Assembly (NCBI GenBank): GCA_013177895.1
Contig: JABLXV010000030.1
Span: 1-39,688 of the forward strand
Direction of reading: 5' to 3'
Length of the DNA: 39,688 nucleotides
DNA from: Brevinematales bacterium
GTDB lineage: Bacteria > Spirochaetota > Brevinematia > Brevinematales > GWF1-51-8
Shown: positions 37,404 to 39,688 of the stretch, one piece after another
How positions within the stretch are numbered: position 1 is the first letter of the stretch
Layout of the letters: each line of letters starts with the position of its first letter
Notes under the pieces: generated by a model
Databases searched by the model: none
Told to the model about the DNA's origin: nothing
The model's input: the letters and a program-made list of their open reading frames with translations, nothing else
Program-made: the position numbers and the translations under genes

Positions 37404-38357
37404 TTAGTTCTGCACCAGCCCCATGAGCGGACGGTAGAACCATACCTGCCCGGACGTCTTATTATTCAAATCGAGCTCCGATACGGTCACGACCTTCGTG
37501 TTAAACACGTTCTGGTGCGCCAACTGGTAATGCAGTTTGCCGAGCACCTTATAGACTATCGCGGTATGATCGGGGCTCCCGTAGGTCTCCCATGCCGTAC
37601 CGTTCTTGGTCGCATAGGTGACTTTCACCGTCTTGAACTGGACGATATCGCCGGGAAGCACCTCGTCCTTAGACGGGTCTAACGGCATCCCGAATCCGGT
37701 CGTCCTCGTCCAATCTGCGCTGAGCATATCCAGCGCGGCCTGCGCCAAATCCCAGCATTCGCCGCGCCCGACAGTCTGCCCGATATGCGCGTTGACGAAA
37801 TCGATGATATACGGGTTGAGCGAGAGTTTCTGGATATCCTTCGGCGCGTCCGCCTGCGAATTGATATTGAACGCGAGGAGAGCCTGGAACGTCTGGGAGT
37901 CCGGGTCGTCCGCCGCGAACAGGGTCACCTTATAGTCACCCGCGCCGTCCTTGAGGATATAGTACAGGCTGAAGTTACCGTCCCATCCGGGGGTGAATTT
38001 CAGGTCGTGCGTCTTGCCGCCGGGCTTCCCTACCTGTACCCACAGGATTTTATACTTTGTCCATCCCGCGATCGGGAGGGAGTACCCGATTTTCGCCGGG
38101 ACGGGCTGGAGTTTCACGGTGTTCTCGCCGCCGATATAGGTCTGCATCTTGACGGTCAGGTTATTCTTATACGTATCGTAATCGAACGGGATGGGGGACT
38201 GTACCGCCTTCCCGGTCTTTTGCGCGATGAGGTCGAAATCCTCGGTCTGCTTCTGCGATGGCGCGTTCTTTTCCTCTTTCCCTTTGACGGCCTGCCCCCC
38301 GCATGAGGAAAGCACAGCCAACGCGGCGACGGTAAATAGGACGGATAGTTTTTTCAT
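37404..38357 (-). CDS. lipoprotein with a papain-like (NlpC/CHAP or BBC1/AIM3-like) C-terminal domain
   Basis: A 317-residue envelope lipoprotein: signal peptide MKKLSVLFTVAALAVLSSC with Cys19 as lipidation site. Residues about 55-165 form a beta-rich N-terminal domain of unknown type; residues about 185-310 look like a cysteine-peptidase fold: Cys201 in GRGECWDLAQAAL, PGDIVQF, His264 in PDHTAIVY and LAHQN (281-283). The pattern (GECWD...PGD...DHTAIV) is close to the BBC1/AIM3 cysteine-proteinase-fold domain and related to NlpC/P60 and CHAP. A hydrolase acting on peptide or cell-wall bonds is possible, but the catalytic set should be checked. It has its own TTGACA-17-TAATAT promoter and GGGGGCG site. 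Confidence 0.78.
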   Translation of the reverse strand: MKKLSVLFTVAALAVLSSCGGQAVKGKEEKNAPSQKQTEDFDLIAQKTGKAVQSPIPFDYDTYKNNLTVKMQTYIGGENTVKLQPVPAKIGYSLPIAGWTKYKILWVQVGKPGGKTHDLKFTPGWDGNFSLYYILKDGAGDYKVTLFAADDPDSQTFQALLAFNINSQADAPKDIQKLSLNPYIIDFVNAHIGQTVGRGECWDLAQAALDMLSADWTRTTGFGMPLDPSKDEVLPGDIVQFKTVKVTYATKNGTAWETYGSPDHTAIVYKVLGKLHYQLAHQNVFNTKVVTVSELDLNNKTSGQVWFYRPLMGLVQN

Positions 38358-38384
38358 AACGGACGCCCCCTGAATAATGGATAA

Positions 38385-38413
38385 ATATTACAGGGACGCG
38401 CGGGATTTGTCAA
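38385..38413 (-). promoter_or_regulatory. promoter of the papain-fold lipoprotein gene
   Basis: Read leftward: TTGACA (38413-38408), 17-base spacer, TAATAT (38390-38385), about 28 bases before the ATG. Confidence 0.75.
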
Positions 38414-38470
38414 CTGCGGCGGGGATTGACTTTAATACGAATACTTCTGCGGGTGTTTAAAAATTTGCTA

Positions 38471-38483
38471 TTTTTTTTTTTTT
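38471..38483 (+). repeat. homopolymer T13 upstream of the DUF1565 lipoprotein
   Basis: Thirteen consecutive T residues about 37 bases before the ATG, next to a possible -35 box TTGAGT (38482-38487); the only -10-like box (TATACT, 38503-38508) is at a poor 15-base distance and too close to the ribosome-binding site, so the promoter is uncertain. Confidence 0.5.
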
Positions 38484-38519
38484 GAGTGTAAACTACCGTA
38501 CTTATACTAGGAGGTTACT

Positions 38520-39506
38520 ATGAAGAATCGGGTATTTTTTATGTTTTCCGCGGTCATCGCCGCGTCTCTCATGCTGTCGTTCTGTAGTCCGGGCACTACG
38601 GATACTACTAATCCGTCCGCCGCTACAGACTTCGGTCCGAAGTTTACCGTATTTGTATCCGCTGCGGGTAATGATGCCAACTTCGGTACGAATAAAAACG
38701 CTCCGATAAAATCGATATCCAACGCGATCGCGACTGCTTCCGCTCTTGGATTTACCAATATCTATATCGCCGCAGGAACTTATACCCCCGGGAACGGGAT
38801 TATGTCCGCTCCTTATGGCGTGGATATCGCGGTTAATAACATTCATCTCATCGGTGGGTGGAATTCGACATTTACTGCGATATCGGGGTATTCAGTGTTT
38901 GACGGAAATACTCAAAGCTACGACCATTCACTTTATATACACGGTGTAAAAAATATTTCTCTTTCGTCTATTATTTTTCAAAACTCCACAAATGATGGAA
39001 CCTACCCATTGATAAATATTACAAAAGTTAATGGCTTAAACATATTTAATTGTATATGCACAAATAATATTAGCCCTTATAACGATATAATTGACCTCTT
39101 TTATAATACTAATGTAGTATTAGATCATGTTAATATTATTGGGAATACTTCTCAATCATTCATTGTATCTGTTTCAGGAAGCTCGAATTTTGTTATTCTT
39201 TCATCGATGCTTTATAAAAACAATACTGACCCGGGCTTACCTCTAATAACATTTGCATCCTCACCATACACAAGAGCATTAGTAATATCGAATAATATAT
39301 TTGGAGGAAAACCTGGTTTTTCAGAAGCAATTGCAGTATTATCTTGGGTATCAAACCATATTTTTGTAAATAATAGCTTTGTATCAGGTAGTCTAAATTA
39401 CTACTATCGTTTTAGAACTATTTCTACTAACGACATTAATGCGGTAAATGATACTGCGTTTACCAAGGCTACGATTTCCAGTGGAAATAAACTGACGAAT
39501 TTCTAA
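38520..39506 (+). CDS. DUF1565-type right-handed beta-helix lipoprotein
   Basis: A 328-residue surface lipoprotein. Signal peptide MKNRVFFMFSAVIAASLMLS then FCSPG: Cys22 in an LSFC lipobox (Phe at -1, as in the lipoprotein at 477). The mature N-terminal part has the DUF1565 pattern FVSAAGNDANFGTNKNAPIKS, ISNAIATA and IYIAAGTYTP, followed by beta-helix rungs (HLIGGW, NISLSSIIFQNSTNDG). Base composition changes inside the gene: GC-rich to about 38930, clearly AT-rich from there to about 39420, then GC-richer again. This suggests a recombined or transferred segment. GGAGG precedes the ATG and a strong terminator follows. Adhesin or polysaccharide binding is possible but unproven. Confidence 0.82.
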   Translation: MKNRVFFMFSAVIAASLMLSFCSPGTTDTTNPSAATDFGPKFTVFVSAAGNDANFGTNKNAPIKSISNAIATASALGFTNIYIAAGTYTPGNGIMSAPYGVDIAVNNIHLIGGWNSTFTAISGYSVFDGNTQSYDHSLYIHGVKNISLSSIIFQNSTNDGTYPLINITKVNGLNIFNCICTNNISPYNDIIDLFYNTNVVLDHVNIIGNTSQSFIVSVSGSSNFVILSSMLYKNNTDPGLPLITFASSPYTRALVISNNIFGGKPGFSEAIAVLSWVSNHIFVNNSFVSGSLNYYYRFRTISTNDINAVNDTAFTKATISSGNKLTNF

Positions 39507-39518
39507 GTAACAATCCAT

Positions 39519-39562
39519 GGGACGGCGCCTAGTTTAAAACAGAGTGAAGCGCCGTCCCTTTT
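39519..39562 (+). terminator. rho-independent terminator after the DUF1565 lipoprotein
   Basis: A perfect ten-base stem GGGACGGCGC / GCGCCGTCCC with a 20-base loop, then TTTT. It starts 12 bases after the stop codon. Confidence 0.9.
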
Positions 39563-39688
39563 CTATTTCAATAAAGTATCACCCTAAAATAATTCATAAT
39601 CTGTAATCAACTTCCCTCTAATCCCGCTTTCATGTCAAGCAGAATCCCGGGCATGGTCGAGGGGTATCATATCTTTTTGTCCCCCCCC
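39563..39688. other. window end, no feature
   Basis: No gene or repeat recognised. The sequence ends in eight C residues, which may be an assembly edge. Confidence 0.5.

Noticed and set aside
1-39688. tRNA or rRNA genes, CRISPR arrays, complete insertion sequences, prophage genes
   Set aside because: None was recognised; I saw no T-loop pattern, regularly spaced direct repeats, transposase or phage structural motifs.
39681-39688. C8 tract as a phase-variable element
   Set aside because: It is at the very end of the window, so its length and context cannot be judged; an assembly edge is as likely.

Overview
The window looks like chromosomal DNA of a Gram-negative-type bacterium of moderate G+C with many lipoproteins. 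Ribonuclease Y, ThyX, IspH (MEP pathway), SpoIIE-type phosphatases and class III cyclases occur together with a relaxed lipobox (LSFC in two lipoproteins, Phe at -1). This would fit a Spirochaetota-like or related environmental lineage, but that is inference from gene content; there is no rRNA or tRNA to settle it. The window ends in a run of eight C, probably a contig edge. No phage, complete IS, CRISPR array or tRNA was seen.

Layout. 1-5.7 kb: start of an exported protein (minus), a lipoprotein with a strong terminator, the first copy of a MITE-like repeat, then an overlapping trio (unknown 536-aa protein, O6-methylguanine-DNA methyltransferase, YhcC-type radical SAM protein) converging on a CPBP membrane protein. 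5.7-12.2 kb: an orphan OmpR-type regulator with Glu at the phospho-acceptor site, a decayed class-III aminotransferase-like protein behind the ribonuclease Y gene, an AT-rich probably acquired envelope protein, a methyltransferase, MITE copy 2, and a DUF433/DUF5615 toxin-antitoxin pair whose toxin is frameshifted. 12.2-15.1 kb: a membrane adenylate cyclase and a YuiD/PAP2-like protein, MITE copy 3, and a HEPN/MNT toxin-antitoxin cassette bounded by direct repeats. 15.1-18.8 kb: a five-gene PadR-controlled operon (PadR, alpha/alpha toroid protein, NimA-like flavoprotein, GyrI-like ligand-binding protein, alpha/beta-hydrolase lipoprotein); the hydrolase carries a palindromic repeat inserted in frame two codons after its catalytic His. 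18.9-24.1 kb: VIT1-like transporter, IspH, and a very large ATPase-like/TPR/GAF/PP2C protein. 24.1-26.9 kb (minus): HAMP adenylate cyclase, TsaE, MTA phosphorylase. 27-29.6 kb: MEMO-family protein, flavin reductase, lipoprotein, DUF134 regulator. 29.6-33.1 kb: a REC-PAS-GGDEF-nitroreductase fusion and a REC-PAS-PP2C phosphatase. 33.1-33.8 kb: repeat-rich intergenic DNA. 33.8-36.5 kb (minus): Bax-inhibitor-1-like protein, ThyX, RarA. 36.6-39.6 kb: a UPF0316-like membrane protein, a papain-fold lipoprotein, and a compositionally chimeric DUF1565 lipoprotein.

The main theme is signalling: two adenylate cyclases, one diguanylate cyclase, two SpoIIE phosphatases and an orphan response regulator sit among housekeeping genes. 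The strongest candidates for something undescribed are (i) the MITE-like structured repeat, three copies with imperfect terminal inverted repeats and 4-bp flanking duplications, two of them just upstream of toxin-antitoxin modules; (ii) the diguanylate-cyclase/nitroreductase fusion; (iii) the in-frame palindromic insertion in the hydrolase; and (iv) the aminotransferase-like protein that has lost its cofactor residues.
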